From assembly GCA_017860455.1 (NCBI GenBank), contig JAGDMF010000002.1, forward strand, positions 115,814 through 148,316: 32,503 nt of DNA, in the 5' to 3' direction. This document shows, piece after piece, positions 25,716 through 32,503 of this stretch. This DNA comes from Bacteroidota bacterium (GTDB taxonomy: Bacteria > Bacteroidota > Bacteroidia > Bacteroidales > WCHB1-69). The first letter of the stretch is position 1, and each line of letters begins with the position of its first letter. The position numbers were made by a program, and so were the translations under genes. Under the pieces are notes generated by a model. It was not told the origin of the DNA and ran no database searches. It saw nothing but the letters and a program-made list of their open reading frames with translations.

Positions 25716-26693
25716 TTACTTACAAATTATAATTTTTTTTGAAAACTGTAAGAATTGATTTGATTTAAAATTCAATAAATAAATTCCGGAGGGCAAATCT
25801 TTTACATCAATAATTGTATTTTCAGATACGTTTTCGGAATGTACAATAGAGCCATAAATATTACATATATTTAAGAAAAATTCATCTTTATTTGAATTCA
25901 AATTTATATGAATAACATTACTTGTAGGATTGGGAAAAATTGAAATTTGAGGAAGTTCAACTTCTTCTATATTGACACTATTTTGATTACATGTTAAATC
26001 ACTATGTTGCATATACTCTAATTGATTGTTTTTTTTATTACATAACAATAATGGAAGTCTATTTTCAAATCCGATAACATTTATGAATCCAAACGGCCCG
26101 TAAGTTGGACCAATTCCTTCTATAAACTTAATGGAAATACCATAAGTCCAAAAAGAACCATTGAAAAATGAACTGGAAGAAACGTTCGGAAAATGAATAA
26201 CTTTTTTACCATTGATATATGTAACTGTATCTACAACAAGTTTAATACCTTCTTCCGCATAAAAATTTTCCGAATAAGAAGATTCGTTAATAAAAGAATA
26301 AAATTGAAATGTATCTCCTTTATTAAGTGACATATCGCAAATTATTAATTCATTGTTAATGGAAGGGAAATAGCGATAAATTCTGCCTAATGTTGTATCT
26401 TCTCTAATTAATAACCCTTCTGAATTTAAATTTCCCGGTGTAAATAATTCTCCATTTAAAACTTGAGGTATGAAATAAGTTTTACCATTGTATGTAAGTT
26501 GATTTGATTGAAGTAAAAAATATTCATTAGTAACAACACAAGGAGCAAATGCGTCACTTTTTAAGTTCTTTTTACACCATATTATATTAGTCAAGTTATA
26601 TTGTGTTGTATCGGCAAAAAAAGAAAAATAAGATTGACTAAATATATGAGATAAAAAGAATAGTAAAAGGAAAATCAAAATATATTTTTTCAT
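25716..26693 (-). CDS. T9SS-secreted protein of unknown function
   Basis: A 325-residue exported protein. It has a signal peptide (about 1-19, KYILIFLLLFFLSHIFS) and a type IX sorting domain at about 245-325: ISIFPNPTSNVIHINL, ICNIYGSIVHSENV, DLPSGIYLLNFKSNQ, ending KKIIICK. The 220 residues between them are unrecognised. They read as a beta-rich single domain with phrases such as GKTYFIPQVLNGELFTPGN, REDTTLGRIYRYFP and NKGDTFQFYSF, a layout I recall in many uncharacterised T9SS cargo proteins. A TTG-N19-TAAATTTG promoter lies upstream. It stands alone between two repeat-array regions. Confidence 0.82.
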   Translation of the reverse strand: MKKYILIFLLLFFLSHIFSQSYFSFFADTTQYNLTNIIWCKKNLKSDAFAPCVVTNEYFLLQSNQLTYNGKTYFIPQVLNGELFTPGNLNSEGLLIREDTTLGRIYRYFPSINNELIICDMSLNKGDTFQFYSFINESSYSENFYAEEGIKLVVDTVTYINGKKVIHFPNVSSSSFFNGSFWTYGISIKFIEGIGPTYGPFGFINVIGFENRLPLLLCNKKNNQLEYMQHSDLTCNQNSVNIEEVELPQISIFPNPTSNVIHINLNSNKDEFFLNICNIYGSIVHSENVSENTIIDVKDLPSGIYLLNFKSNQFLQFSKKIIICK

Positions 26694-26821
26694 ATTTAAA
26701 ATATTTAAAATTTTACAAAAAAAGTAACCCTATAAAAATTAATAGAATTAACTTTTGTGGATCATATTGTATGATAAGATATTCATTTCTTAAGTTTTTG
26801 AAATAACACCAAAGCTGAAAG

Positions 26822-26851
26822 CAAATTTAAAAATAAAATTAAAAAAATCAA
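26822..26851 (-). promoter_or_regulatory. Candidate promoter of the T9SS gene at 25716-26693
   Basis: On the minus strand TTG (26849-26851), 19-nt spacer, TAAATTTG (26822-26829) followed by C, which fits the TTG-N17-23-TAnnTTTG consensus. Initiation near 26815 would give an AT-rich leader of about 120 nt. Confidence 0.45.
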
Positions 26852-27046
26852 CTTTTTTTTAATTTTTTTCTATACATAGAAACCTATGATAAATAACCAA
26901 TCTAAGTGTTTATGAAACATGCAATTATTTTTTTATTTAGATTTTTTAAGAATAATCCAGCAATTTTTGGAAGAAATTTCAATTTTCCTGCAAAATATTT
27001 TGTAAAGTATGGATTATAATTTATTCTAAACCATTTGCCGTTTTAC
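26852..27046. other. AT-rich intergenic DNA, nothing recognised
   Basis: Upstream of the 26822-26851 promoter and before the repeat array there are about 195 bp of A/T-rich sequence. I found no convincing open frame, RNA gene or clear promoter; an ATATTTTGCAG on the minus strand near 26990 is one base short of a -7 consensus. Confidence 0.5.
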
Positions 27047-27092
27047 ATTTGCTCACTTACAAATTCGCAAATTTGCTCATTTGCTAATTCTT
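27047..27092. repeat. Five 8-bp tandem units, ATTTGCTC type
   Basis: Five units of exactly 8 bp from 27047 to 27086 (types ATTTGCTC, ATTTGCTA, ATTCGCAA, ACTTACAA) and a partial sixth unit. Within it CAAATT-CGCA-AATTTG (27060-27075) could form a small hairpin. It joins the 7-bp array that starts at 27093. The TGCTC ending recalls the array at 25465-25581. Confidence 0.7.
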
Positions 27093-27141
27093 TTCGCCCT
27101 TCGCCTTTCGCCCTTCGCCTTTAGCCTTTTGCCTTTTGCCT
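27093..27141. repeat. Seven in-register 7-bp units abutting the S46-like stop codon
   Basis: Exactly seven 7-bp units of types TTCGCCC, TTCGCCT, TTAGCCT and TTTGCCT, with no slip. The array ends 3 bp before the stop codon of the S46-like gene (27145-27147), so it forms the start of that operon's 3' untranslated region. Confidence 0.9.
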
Positions 27142-27144
27142 TAT

Positions 27145-29286
27145 TTACTGAATTAAATTCATCTCTTCAAAAAGATACGCTGAATTTCCAAATTTCTCAA
27201 TTAGAAATAGCATATATCTGATATCTAAACAGATAGGACGATGAATGTTATTGTTAAATAGGTAACTATTTCCTAATGATTCATGATTGATATCGAACAT
27301 CATTCCAATAATGGCTCCTTGTCCATTTAAAACCGGACTACCATAACTCCCCTCACCACTATCTGCATTGGTCAGGAAGCAGATTCTCATCTCCTCCTCA
27401 TATTCATAAGGTCCAAAATCCTGCTCCAGAAACAAGGTTTCCAGAGTGGCCGGGATTTTGTATTGGGGATCATTAGATTTGCTTTTCATTTTTTCAATAA
27501 TTCCAATATGATTGGTATAGTATTGATATGAAATGGCATTATAAGGCTGGTATCCGGCAATATTTCCATAAGAAACTCTTAATGAACTATTTCCATCAAA
27601 ATAATATGATTTTTCCTCTTTCTTAATCATGTTGAATAATACATCCGAATATTCTCTTCTCAATGGAATCATCGTTTTTTCATAATCCTGATACGCTTTT
27701 TCCCCTTTGGAAATCGTTTTGATCACTTCATGATAGTAACGCAGTAATGGATCTATCTGGTAAAGTGATTTTTTTGGGTTTTCTAGAAATTTTCTTAATG
27801 CTGTTTCAGAACTGAAAATCGATTTATTGATGATGGCGTAAGCAAAATTGTTGTATTCATTGTTATAAAACTTAGTTACATAAGGACCAATTTTTGGTTT
27901 TAAGCCATCCGGAAGTTTCCCCCATAAACCAAAAGATGCCTGCATGAGTTTCACTTCCATCTCTGTATCAGCACCGGCAATCCATCTTTTATATTTTGCT
28001 ATGATAGTGTCTATCTCCTGTGCTGTTTTTGGGTTAGGTGTAACTTCCTTCAAAATGTAAGGAAGCATCATAAAACGGGAAGATTGTAGGGTTAAATTGC
28101 CATACCAGTAACAGCGCATCAGATTGATATCCATATTATTAGTAACAGAATCAATCTTAATAAAAACAGAATCATATAAAACAGAGATCTCATCCTGCAT
28201 TAAATTCCATCGCCTCATTTTTTGTTCTCTCACCTGAATCTCACTAAGAATGTTAAGTGAGGTCATATTATCTGTCTCCCCTTTGAAATGTTTGTATTGC
28301 TGTGACAAAGTCAGGTAAAAAGGACCATACGTTAATGGCAACGATTCTTTAGAAGTGATCCCATTTTTTAATGGGGTTAACAATACACCGGCACTCTCCA
28401 CAAATGGGATTTTGAACTTTTCGGTTTGAAATTTTATTTCAGCAGAACTCATAAATCGTTCTGATGATTCAGGATATCCCCAAACCATATTAAAGTCGTT
28501 TTCCTGATAACCCTTCAGAGATATCGGCAAAAAATATTTCGGTTTAATAGGTTCATTTAATGCAGAATAAGAAGCAGAAGTTCCATCCGGGGCTCCATAG
28601 ATTCTCAAAATACAAAAATCTGCATTGTGCCGGGGCCATTGGGATAATTCCTCTTCCCCTCCAAATTGAGTAATGGATGAAGGTGGAGAAACTACCAGTC
28701 TTATGTCATGAAACTCCTGAAACACATACAAATAGTACTCATTTCCGGAACAGTAAGATTCAATGGAAACTTTATATTTTTGATCAAGTTGATAACCAGA
28801 TATGATCTTTTTTATTTTACGATCAATCAGCTCTGCTCTTTTGTACTCCGGAATATTTTCGGGAATCGCTCCTAACACCTCTTCAGTTACGTTTTGCATC
28901 TGAACTAAAAAAGTAACGGTTAATCCTGTACAAGGGATCTCTTCGGTTCTGTTTTTCGCCCAAAAGCCATCTTTGACCAGATTTTTTTCTGGGGATGATA
29001 AACCGGTAATAAAAGGGTAAATATTTCTAAAAGTAGTGAGCACCAGTCCATTATTGGAAATCACGGATCCTGAGCCACTTCCAATCTGGACAATCGCATC
29101 TTTGATAGATGGTTTGTTGATATCATACAGTTGCTCCGCGGTGAGTTTTAATCCGGAGCGTCTCATTTCGTTGTAATTAAAATCTTTAACCAGTACAGGT
29201 AACCATAACCCTTCGTAAGGTGGAGTTGATGGTAATGCTGTAAGGGTGAGGAAGATAAATAACAAAAATGAGCACCCTCTTTTCAT
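27145..29286 (-). CDS. S46-family (DPP7/DPP11-like) peptidase homologue, catalytic His and Ser lost
   Basis: A 713-residue protein, full length for peptidase family S46, whose active members are periplasmic dipeptidyl-peptidases (DPP7, DPP11) with a chymotrypsin fold. A signal peptide spans about 1-18. Family blocks: YEGLWLPVL (24-32), LKLTAEQLYDINKPSIKDAI (46-65), DGFWAKNRTEE (106-116), GLTVTFLV (121-128), PKYFLPISLKGYQENDF and GSPVLNGQGAIIG near the end. The usual LTNHHCGY reads LTTFRNIY (83-90), so the histidine is gone. The usual G-N-S-G-S-P reads G-S-Y-G-S-P, so Tyr648 replaces the serine. The aspartate is kept (D223 in HNADF). I infer a non-catalytic protein. Its ATG overlaps the stop of the subtilisin gene (TAATG), implying coupled translation. 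Confidence 0.9.
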   Translation of the reverse strand: MKRGCSFLLFIFLTLTALPSTPPYEGLWLPVLVKDFNYNEMRRSGLKLTAEQLYDINKPSIKDAIVQIGSGSGSVISNNGLVLTTFRNIYPFITGLSSPEKNLVKDGFWAKNRTEEIPCTGLTVTFLVQMQNVTEEVLGAIPENIPEYKRAELIDRKIKKIISGYQLDQKYKVSIESYCSGNEYYLYVFQEFHDIRLVVSPPSSITQFGGEEELSQWPRHNADFCILRIYGAPDGTSASYSALNEPIKPKYFLPISLKGYQENDFNMVWGYPESSERFMSSAEIKFQTEKFKIPFVESAGVLLTPLKNGITSKESLPLTYGPFYLTLSQQYKHFKGETDNMTSLNILSEIQVREQKMRRWNLMQDEISVLYDSVFIKIDSVTNNMDINLMRCYWYGNLTLQSSRFMMLPYILKEVTPNPKTAQEIDTIIAKYKRWIAGADTEMEVKLMQASFGLWGKLPDGLKPKIGPYVTKFYNNEYNNFAYAIINKSIFSSETALRKFLENPKKSLYQIDPLLRYYHEVIKTISKGEKAYQDYEKTMIPLRREYSDVLFNMIKKEEKSYYFDGNSSLRVSYGNIAGYQPYNAISYQYYTNHIGIIEKMKSKSNDPQYKIPATLETLFLEQDFGPYEYEEEMRICFLTNADSGEGSYGSPVLNGQGAIIGMMFDINHESLGNSYLFNNNIHRPICLDIRYMLFLIEKFGNSAYLFEEMNLIQ

Positions 29287-30911
29287 TACTTTTTAATGAA
29301 TTTTACAGCAGATCTTGATTGATTTGTATTCACTTGAATGAGGTAGATTCCGGAGTTTAATGCACTGATATCTAGGATAACTTCTTGATCCTGTGCTACA
29401 GTTGTAATCAATAATTTTCCTGCCATATCGAAAATCTGAACAGACTGAATGTCGACTTGTTTGGCTTTAATATGCAAGTTATTTTCAGCAGGATTTGGAT
29501 AAATCACTATGTTGTTATCTTTGATATAAGTATCGATTCCGGTACTGTTATCAAGAAATGCCTGAAAGAAATCAGGGATTCCGTAACCAAAATCGTTATC
29601 CGGATTATTGTAGATATGACCATGTTCCCGAATCACCTGCATCAATTCAATAGCAGACAGATGGGGCAATGATTGCCATAAACAGGCAGCCATACCCGTA
29701 ATCACAGGACCTGAAAAACTGGTTCCACTCCCCTGAACAATAGTTCCATCGGTTGTGCTTACCCAGGTATCCCAACCTACAGAGGTTACATCCGGTTTAA
29801 CACGACCATCCGCACTTGGACCATATCCCGAAAATGGAGCGATCAGACTATCTTTATTCATGGCTGCAACCGAAATAATATCGAATGCATCAGCCGGTCT
29901 GCTGATAAATCCCCATGCCGATTCTCTTTCGTTTCCGGCACTAACTACTACAACAATCCCTTTTTGTCCTGCTATAGTTGCAGCCAGAGATGCAATACTG
30001 GAAATTCCATCATTTTGAAGTGGGGTCATATCACCTTCCGGAAACTCAGAAAAAACAGTATATCCTAAAGAGGAATTGATCACATCTGCACCTAAACTAT
30101 CGGCTAATTCAGCACCGGCAGCCCAGAAATCCTCCTCTATTAACTGCTCACTCCATGGATTTTCGGAGCGAATAAAATAGTAGTTTGCCATAGGTGCAGT
30201 GCCAATAAGAGAATCTTCAATTTGAGAAGCAATGATGGAAGTAACAGATGTTCCATGACCATGTCCGAAATAGACATTGTTAGATCCCGGAATCATATCG
30301 CGGGTTCCCCAGATGCGGCCTTCATTGTATATATGCTGGAAATGGGAAATGGTGTCAAATCCATCCCATCCGGCATCTAAGATACAAATCAACATCCCTT
30401 CCCCTCTGAATCCTCGGTTATGAAGTGAATCTCCATGATGAACCTTGATTTGGTCAATGCTATTGCCGTAACTATAGTTACGGGTTGGAGTTGATGCAAA
30501 TTTATCTGGAGCTGAGCTATTTCCCCAAGGTTGCGTAATATTGTAATTAGCCACCGGAACCACATATTGCACACATCCCAAATTTTGAATTCCGGGAATA
30601 TGGGCTTCATTTGGACAATAAATAACTACAGTATTCATCCATTTTGAAGTAGAAAGCACCTGAATATTGGGATCAAAAGCTTTTATCTGATTGATATAAG
30701 ATTGATTTACAGGGAGATCCTGTGTTGTGATTGGAATATTAAAACGTTCTCTTTTCTCAATTGCCCGAGGCGAAAGAAAAGCTTCCGGATTATTGATACT
30801 GTAAGGAGAATTATTTTTGTTATTCAAATAAACTCTATAACAGTTTGCGGTTTGTCCAATGATAGAAAAACCAAAGCTAAAAAGTGCGAGCACTAATAAA
30901 AAACGTTTCAT
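29286..30911 (-). CDS. T9SS-secreted subtilisin-like (S8) serine protease
   Basis: A 541-residue exported S8 peptidase. The signal peptide is about 1-20 (ending SIIGQ) and a prodomain-like region spans about 22-125. The catalytic domain has the complete triad: D179 (CILDAGW), H219 (GHGHGTS) and S398 (GTSFSGP), with oxyanion N327 (SAGNE). The C-terminal sorting domain (about 460-541: IVIYPNPAENNLHIK, IFDMAGKLLITT, LNSGIYLIQVNTNQS, KFIKK) sends it through the type IX system to the cell surface or medium. It lies 12 nt after ychF and overlaps the S46-like gene by one base, third in a four-gene operon. An active extracellular protease is expected; substrates are unknown. Confidence 0.93.
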   Translation of the reverse strand: MKRFLLVLALFSFGFSIIGQTANCYRVYLNNKNNSPYSINNPEAFLSPRAIEKRERFNIPITTQDLPVNQSYINQIKAFDPNIQVLSTSKWMNTVVIYCPNEAHIPGIQNLGCVQYVVPVANYNITQPWGNSSAPDKFASTPTRNYSYGNSIDQIKVHHGDSLHNRGFRGEGMLICILDAGWDGFDTISHFQHIYNEGRIWGTRDMIPGSNNVYFGHGHGTSVTSIIASQIEDSLIGTAPMANYYFIRSENPWSEQLIEEDFWAAGAELADSLGADVINSSLGYTVFSEFPEGDMTPLQNDGISSIASLAATIAGQKGIVVVVSAGNERESAWGFISRPADAFDIISVAAMNKDSLIAPFSGYGPSADGRVKPDVTSVGWDTWVSTTDGTIVQGSGTSFSGPVITGMAACLWQSLPHLSAIELMQVIREHGHIYNNPDNDFGYGIPDFFQAFLDNSTGIDTYIKDNNIVIYPNPAENNLHIKAKQVDIQSVQIFDMAGKLLITTVAQDQEVILDISALNSGIYLIQVNTNQSRSAVKFIKK

Positions 30912-30923
30912 GGGTTGAATCGG

Positions 30924-32021
30924 TTATACGTTAAAACGGATATGGAGGATATCTCCATCTTTTACTTCATAAGTTTTTCCTTCAACGGAGAGTTTGCCGG
31001 CTTCTTTACATTTCAGTTCGGAGCCGAGAGCCACTAAATCATCATATTTGATCACTTCCGCTCTGATAAATCCACGTTCCAGATCGCTATGGATGGCACC
31101 GGCAGCCTGAGGAGCGAACATCCCTTTTTTGATGGTCCACGCTCTATTCTCTTTTCCCCCAACGGTAAAGAAGGAGATCAGGTTCAATAGTTTGTAAGCT
31201 GAACGGATTACTTTACGGACACCGGCTTCATGTAAGCCAACATCTTCCAGGAACACCATTCTTTCCTCTTCATCATCCAATTCTGCAATTTCAGATTCAA
31301 TTTTTCCGGCAATCACCAGCATTTCACCATCCTTACCTTTCAGATACTCGGCTACTTTTTCAGCATATTTATTTCCGGAAACAGCATGTTCATCATTCAC
31401 ATTACAAACATACAGCTGAGGTTTTTCAGTAAGCAACAACAAATCAGCAATCACTTCATGTTCCTCTTCAGTAAGTTCTAAGGTTCTGATATTCTCAAAG
31501 TTTTCGATATGTGTTTTACATTTATGGAGCACTTCATAATCTCTTTTTGCAGTACGCTCACCCACTTTCATTGCTTTCTCCACTTTAAGCATTTTGCGTT
31601 CAATTTGCTCTAAATCTTTCACTTGCAATTCAAAATCTATAATTTCAATATCACGAACCGGATCAATTGAACCCTCAACATGAGGAAGGTTTGGGTTATC
31701 AAAACAACGAAGAACATGTATTAAAGCATCACAAAGTCTAACATCACCTAAGAAACCGTTACCGATACCCTCGCCATGATTGGCACCTTTAGCCAAACCG
31801 GGAATATCAACTAAATCCATCGTTGCATACACTAATTTTTCAGCTCTGATAAAGGTGTTGATATGCTCTAACCGGGGATCCGGAACATTACAAACACCAA
31901 TATTGGATTTATTGGTACTGTAAGCAAAATCAGTAATGGCTGCTTTTGTATTGGATATACAATTGAATAATGTTGTTTTTCCACTATTGGTTAACCCAAT
32001 AATTCCACACTTTAATCCCAT
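30924..32021 (-). CDS. ychF: Ribosome-associated ATPase YchF (Obg-like)
   Basis: A 365-residue P-loop ATPase of the YchF/OLA1 group, which binds ribosomes and prefers ATP to GTP. The P-loop is GLTNSGKTT (9-17), where most bacterial YchF read G-L-P-N-V-G-K-S-T. The G3 region DIPGLAKGANHGEGIGNGF (about 73-91) is typical, as are the switch to N-V-N-D-E in place of NKxD (YVCNVNDE) and the C-terminal TGS domain (about 280-365, ending KDGDILHIRFNV). Length is normal. It is second in the operon, 13 nt after the NifU-like gene and 12 nt before the subtilisin gene. A housekeeping role is expected; grouping with secreted proteases is unusual. Confidence 0.95.
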   Translation of the reverse strand: MGLKCGIIGLTNSGKTTLFNCISNTKAAITDFAYSTNKSNIGVCNVPDPRLEHINTFIRAEKLVYATMDLVDIPGLAKGANHGEGIGNGFLGDVRLCDALIHVLRCFDNPNLPHVEGSIDPVRDIEIIDFELQVKDLEQIERKMLKVEKAMKVGERTAKRDYEVLHKCKTHIENFENIRTLELTEEEHEVIADLLLLTEKPQLYVCNVNDEHAVSGNKYAEKVAEYLKGKDGEMLVIAGKIESEIAELDDEEERMVFLEDVGLHEAGVRKVIRSAYKLLNLISFFTVGGKENRAWTIKKGMFAPQAAGAIHSDLERGFIRAEVIKYDDLVALGSELKCKEAGKLSVEGKTYEVKDGDILHIRFNV

Positions 32022-32034
32022 AATTTCTGTTCTA

Positions 32035-32283
32035 TTAAAATCCTAAACTTTCATCCACAACACTGTGAATTTCAGGAATATATTTTTTAATTGTTGATTC
32101 AACACCGTTTTTAAGGGTAATTTTGGCATGAGGGCAAGAGCCGCAAGCCCCTTGTAGTTTTACTTTAACTACGTTATCTTCAGTAAGTTCTAAAAACTGA
32201 ATATCGCCACCATCTTGTTGAAGGAATGGGCGTAATTGATCTATGATATCAATAACTTCTTCTTTTAATGTCATTTTTTCCAT
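32035..32283 (-). CDS. NifU C-terminal-domain Fe-S scaffold/carrier protein
   Basis: An 82-residue stand-alone NifU C-terminal domain protein, which carries a [4Fe-4S] cluster between subunits for delivery to apo-proteins. The CxxC cluster motif is C47-G-S-C50 in LQGACGSCPHAKITLK, preceded by the typical RPFLQQDGGDIQFLEL (18-33). Length is normal for this small class (75-90 residues). It opens the operon toward ychF and the two protease-like genes, with a TATCTTTG box about 30 nt upstream of the start. Family assignment is firm; the client is unknown. Confidence 0.92.
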   Translation of the reverse strand: MEKMTLKEEVIDIIDQLRPFLQQDGGDIQFLELTEDNVVKVKLQGACGSCPHAKITLKNGVESTIKKYIPEIHSVVDESLGF

Positions 32284-32312
32284 TGTTCTATTTTTTTAAT
32301 TAAATGAATCTG

Positions 32313-32331
32313 CAAAGATACAAAATAATGT
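32313..32331 (-). promoter_or_regulatory. Promoter core of the NifU-like/ychF/protease operon, next to a repeat array
   Basis: On the minus strand ACATTATTTTGTATCTTTG, with the -7 box TATCTTTG at 32313-32320 followed by CAG. Initiation near 32306 gives a leader of about 23 nt. It matches the GH3 core (25445-25463) at 17 of 19 bases, and its -33 region lies in the heptamer array. Confidence 0.55.
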
Positions 32332-32333
32332 AA

Positions 32334-32403
32334 CAGGTAGCAGGTAGCAGGTAACAATTAAAAGGTAACAATTAGCAGGTAGCAAGTAACAATTAGCAGG
32401 TAA
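32334..32403. repeat. Ten in-register 7-bp units, CAGGTAG type
   Basis: Exactly ten 7-bp units of types CAGGTAG, CAGGTAA, CAATTAG and CAAGTAA. TA at positions 5-6 is invariant and nine of ten units begin with CA. The array begins 2 nt beyond the operon's promoter core. Confidence 0.9.
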
Positions 32404-32449
32404 CTGTTATATAGCATGACATAGTTTACACTTTTTGCATATCCTTAAA

Positions 32450-32488
32450 GATGGAGCTTTTTTAGCTCCATCGCCCCCTTAAGGGGGC
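32450..32488. other. Two adjacent perfect hairpins
   Basis: GATGGAGCT, loop TTTTT, AGCTCCATC (32450-32472, 9-bp stem) is followed directly by the perfect 16-bp palindrome GCCCCCTTAAGGGGGC (32473-32488). Neither has a strong T tract behind it. They may be the 3' end of a gene beyond the window or a REP-like intergenic element. The remaining bases 32404-32449 show nothing recognisable. Confidence 0.7.
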
Positions 32489-32503
32489 TTTAACGAGTCA
32501 TTT

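Noticed and set aside
29286-30911. Subtilisin as a third pseudoprotease
   Set aside because: D179, H219, S398 and the oxyanion N327 are all in canonical motifs, so it should be active.

Overview
The window comes from a member of the Bacteroidota, most likely an uncultured or environmental Bacteroidia/Flavobacteriia-like lineage. The evidence is low G+C content (by eye about two thirds A+T), the almost complete absence of Shine-Dalgarno sequences, several TAnnTTTG promoter -7 boxes, three proteins ending in type IX secretion (T9SS) C-terminal sorting domains, and Bacteroidota-typical families: an S46 peptidase homologue, a GH3/beta-lactamase fusion, an OmpA-TPR lipoprotein and a very long TamB. 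No rRNA, tRNA, CRISPR array, integrase or transposase gene was seen.

Layout. 1-2595 (-): the first 865 codons of an AddA/RecB-like UvrD-type helicase, open through the left edge, following tsaD (2598-3614, -) by 2 nt. Diverging from tsaD with only 14 bp between start codons is a + strand group: a giant TamB-like protein, an AI-2E-family (PerM-like) permease and a GT-A glycosyltransferase-like protein. This group converges on agmatinase speB (10282-11133, -) with a 4-bp gap. 11.2-15.4 kb (+): a small lipoprotein and an 1167-residue T9SS surface protein built of alternating choice-of-anchor-J and fibronectin III modules. It converges on a 538-residue unrecognised secreted protein (15398-17014, -). 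17.1-20.05 kb (+): a four-gene set of envelope proteins (S41-like protein lacking its serine, four-helix membrane protein, lipoprotein, TPR lipoprotein).

20.05-20.43 kb is a gene-free block with terminators, three exact-period 53-bp hairpin repeats and fifteen consecutive 7-bp units. Then, all on the - strand: the OmpA/TPR lipoprotein (20433-22271), the GH3-serine hydrolase fusion (22433-25378), a T9SS cargo protein (25716-26693), and a tight four-gene operon read from 32283 down to 27145: NifU-like Fe-S scaffold, ychF, a T9SS subtilisin, and an S46 peptidase homologue whose start codon overlaps the subtilisin stop (TAATG).

The most interesting signals are non-coding. Four separate intergenic regions hold short-period tandem arrays (strict 7-bp units in three, 8- or 9-bp units in two) that share period but not sequence. 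Two of them begin 1-2 nt beyond nearly identical 19-bp promoter cores (17 of 19 identical) upstream of two unrelated transcription units, so the array would occupy the -33 region. The second theme is pseudo-proteases: both the S46 and the S41 homologue have tyrosine where the catalytic serine belongs, and the S46 protein has also lost its histidine.
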